A stretch of 64,000 nt of DNA from assembly GCF_001540865.1 (NCBI RefSeq), contig NC_033638.1, positions 5,345,849-5,409,848 of the forward strand. Reading direction: 5' to 3'. The DNA comes from Ananas comosus (lineage: Eukaryota > Streptophyta > Magnoliopsida > Poales > Bromeliaceae). Of the stretch, positions 61,846-64,000 are shown piece by piece (within the stretch, counting starts at the first letter, position 1; each line of letters starts with the position of its first letter). The translations under genes and the position numbers were made by a program. A model generated the notes under the pieces. That model was not told where the DNA came from. It ran no database searches and worked only from the letters and a program-made list of their open reading frames with translations.

Positions 61846-62949
61846 TCTCCCACTCGCACATGACGGGATCGATGCCATCGTAACCACTTCCTCAACATCA
61901 CACCACTATTAATTCTATTCATACAGGAAAATGAACAGTGCGACCGCCGAGTCAACCTGCATTTTGGGAGCTCTATACTAGAAACCGCATCCGGCCAGCA
62001 TAGAGACATCAATCCTCAAAAAGGAAAAAATATTAGACTCGTGATGCCCTAGACCATTGAATTACATCAGGTTCAGCATCTCTAATCCCTCAAAGAGCCA
62101 TGCTAACCGCAATTGCGCACATTATGACACTATACTCATGATTGTTTCGCTATACTGAAGCGATACAACCTGTCGACAATGAGTCAAAGTGTTTTAATGT
62201 AATTCAACTAGTCTTCCTTGAGCCCTCATGCCACTGAGTTGAGAACTGATTACTTTCCCAGCAATGCCCCATAAAGCCGCATCACTCATAGCCGTAGGAA
62301 ACATGCCAAAGTAGCAACATCAATTCTTTCACTTAATGACATAGTCAAAAGTTACTAAGGGCATCTATCATATATAGGACATTGTCTAAAAAAAAAAATG
62401 CCCGTAAGAACTCACACGATGAGGAAGCAGGGATCCATTCACTCATCTTCTTTATTTAGTCGCCCAGCACATGTAGTATGAAATACATGCTATGACAGAG
62501 AATCCAATAAGCGTATGTCTTTCTCAATGTCATACGGATCTTAGCTCAGTCACTCCCGGAGTGTCTAGCTTGAGTTCTCCAATTGCTCGCTATCTTAAGC
62601 GCCAAATAGTGAACTCACATCCGGCTATTAATATATAGGCCATACGAATCGTGGGACTATTTGTATGCAGTCTCATTAATGACCTCATCTTGGTGCCAAC
62701 CAAGGCGGCTTCCATTAATGCCTCAATTTTCGCTCGCTCTCTATAGCGTCGAAAAGAATGATTATCCGTGTGAGAGGGCTAATCAGCCTGTGACATACTA
62801 TCAATCAGTTTAATAACAATGCACGTGTACCAATTTTACCAAATATCTTTTCCAAAAATAATAATTTGTAATTAAATAACCAAAAAATAATCGACTGTCT
62901 ACACAATCAAATCCTACGAAGTCCAAGAGCTTTAATATGAGCCAAAAAA

Positions 62950-64000
62950 AAAATTCTCTAACAACAGGCTTAGTTAGAGAATCCGCAACCACGCGACTCG
63001 TAGATATGTGTTCCGGGATTATTTTCTTCTGCGCCACTGCCTTAGAGTGGTCCAATCCCAGATTGGACGGAAAATGGCTAACCAGGCCCACGGCATAGCA
63101 TATATCAGGCCGAGTACACATCATAGCATATATCAAGCCGAGTACACATCATAGCATACATCAGGCTCCCAACCGCATTAGCATATGAATCCGATTCATC
63201 TTATCCTTCTCTTTAGAAGTTTTAGGGCACTGTTTAAGGTTCAAACTCTCACCTTTAGCAATAGGAGTGTCAATGGGTTTGCAATTGTGCATCTAAAATC
63301 GTTCTAAAATCTTTCTTAGGTAAGTCTCTTGAGACAGACCTAAACATTTTTTTGAACGATCTCGTAGGATCTTAACTCCGAGCACATAATTCGCTTCACC
63401 CATGTCCTTCATTTCAAAAATAGAGGACAGCCACGTCTGAGTGGCGACAATCATCTCCTTATTATTCCTGGCCAATAGGATGTGATCAACATATAAAGAA
63501 AGGATTAAAAAATCTCCTTTGGACCGTTTAACATACACACAGTGACTTCTTCAATCATCGTAAACCCATCTTCAGTGATGGCTCGATGAAATCGAATATA
63601 CCACTGTCTGGAGGACTGCTTCAAACCATAAATGGATCGTCGGAGCTTACAAACTTTATGCTCCTCACCCTTTACAGAGAAGCCAGCAGGCTGATCCATA
63701 TAGATCTCCTCATCCAGTTCTCCATTGAGAAATGCAGTTTTAACGTCCATTTGGTAAAGTTCCAAATCCAAATATGCGACAATGGCCAAGATCAGACGGA
63801 TCGAAGCAAACCTTACAACAGGAGAAAAAGTTTCTTCGTAATCAACGCCTTCTCGTTGGGTAAAACCCTTTGCTACCAGGCGAGCCTTGTACCTATCGAT
63901 AGAACCGTCTGCCTTGCGCTTAATCTTGAGAACCCATTTATTCCCGATTGTTTTGCGCCCTGGTGGTAAGTCAACCAAGTCCCAGACATGATTTGACTTC
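62950..64000 (-). pseudogene. Decayed copia pol (RT and RNase H remnants)
   Basis: RT motifs are clear on the minus strand: NKWVLKIKRKADGSIDRYKA, ETFSPVVRFASIR, YQMDVKTAFLNGELDEEIYM and YGLKQSSRQWYIRFH. A frameshift near 63530 moves the frame to LSLYVDHILLARN, where the catalytic YVDD reads YVDH, so the active site is damaged. Further on, MCTRPDICYAVG is repeated by a 28-bp triplication, and the following sequence (SKAVAQKKIIPEHISTSRVV) joins the start of the RNase H region to its end, so most of RNase H is deleted. Confidence 0.88.
63094..63165. repeat. 28-bp tandem repeat inside the copia pol remnant
   Basis: CATAGCATATATCAGGCCGA plus eight more bases occurs at 63094 and, with one substitution, at 63122; a third partial copy starts at 63150. 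Because 28 is not a multiple of three, each copy shifts the reading frame. Confidence 0.85.

Larger units (their letters stand above)
61346..64000 (-). mobile_element. Ty1/copia retrotransposon, 3' part (continues beyond window)
   Basis: On the minus strand RT and RNase H remnants (64000 to about 62950) are followed by about 1.1 kb of non-coding DNA, the purine tract GAGTGGGAGA (61855-61846) and an LTR (61845-61346) that starts TGTTGGCATTCGG and ends CTACACA. The GTGGGAGA/TGTTGG junction is typical of many plant copia elements. The 5' half lies outside the window. The sequence differs clearly from the copia element in SEC31 intron 18. Confidence 0.88.

Overview
The window is nuclear plant DNA. 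It has multi-exon genes with GT-AG introns, AT-rich intergenic sequence, and many LTR retrotransposons and MITEs. The two host genes have GC-rich 5' coding exons, with a steep GC drop after exon 1 of SEC31, which suggests a monocot, probably a commelinid. A Del/Tekay chromovirus with ~2.6 kb LTRs fits a pineapple-like genome, but the species is a guess.

Layout. 1-10216: a Ty3/gypsy chromovirus on the minus strand. Its 3' LTR is cut by the window start, its gag-pol carries many nonsense mutations, and its 5' LTR contains a tandem array of TRIM elements (8008-8941). 10217-12954: AT-rich intergenic DNA with degenerate tandem repeats, ending in the SEC31 promoter. 12955-37718: one complete gene for the COPII outer-coat protein SEC31, plus strand. 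I reconstruct 22 exons that join in frame to 1119 residues. Most of the 24.8 kb is intron. Intron 7 (6.8 kb) holds several nested TIR elements, intron 9 a 111-bp MITE, and intron 18 a 5.27 kb Ty1/copia element in antisense orientation with a perfect 5-bp target duplication.

37719-50824 is a gene-free MITE landscape. It contains a probable solo LTR related to the first gypsy element (about 41.7-43.7 kb), Tourist-like elements with TTA/TAA duplications, a hAT-type element with an exact 8-bp duplication, and a cluster of palindromic elements embedded in (TA)n arrays. 50825-53022 (minus strand) is a three-exon GT61 glycosyltransferase gene (540 residues), probably a Golgi xylan arabinosyl/xylosyltransferase. 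53023-61345 is again intergenic, with a very compact TRIM, a second copy of the CCCGAA-type hAT MITE nested inside a (TA)n-associated element, members of a dispersed AT-rich family, and another hAT-like element. 61346-64000 is the 3' end of a second, decayed Ty1/copia element that continues past the window.

The two host genes are both secretory-pathway genes (COPII coat; Golgi glycosyltransferase), but nothing in the sequence shows that they are co-regulated. I found no new multi-gene system. The most unusual structures are the TRIM array with a collapsed internal region, the (TA)n-embedded palindromic elements with subterminal hairpins, the transition-type nonsense pattern of the chromovirus, and the repeat-filled SEC31 introns, including one GC-AG intron and one weak donor before a copia-filled intron.
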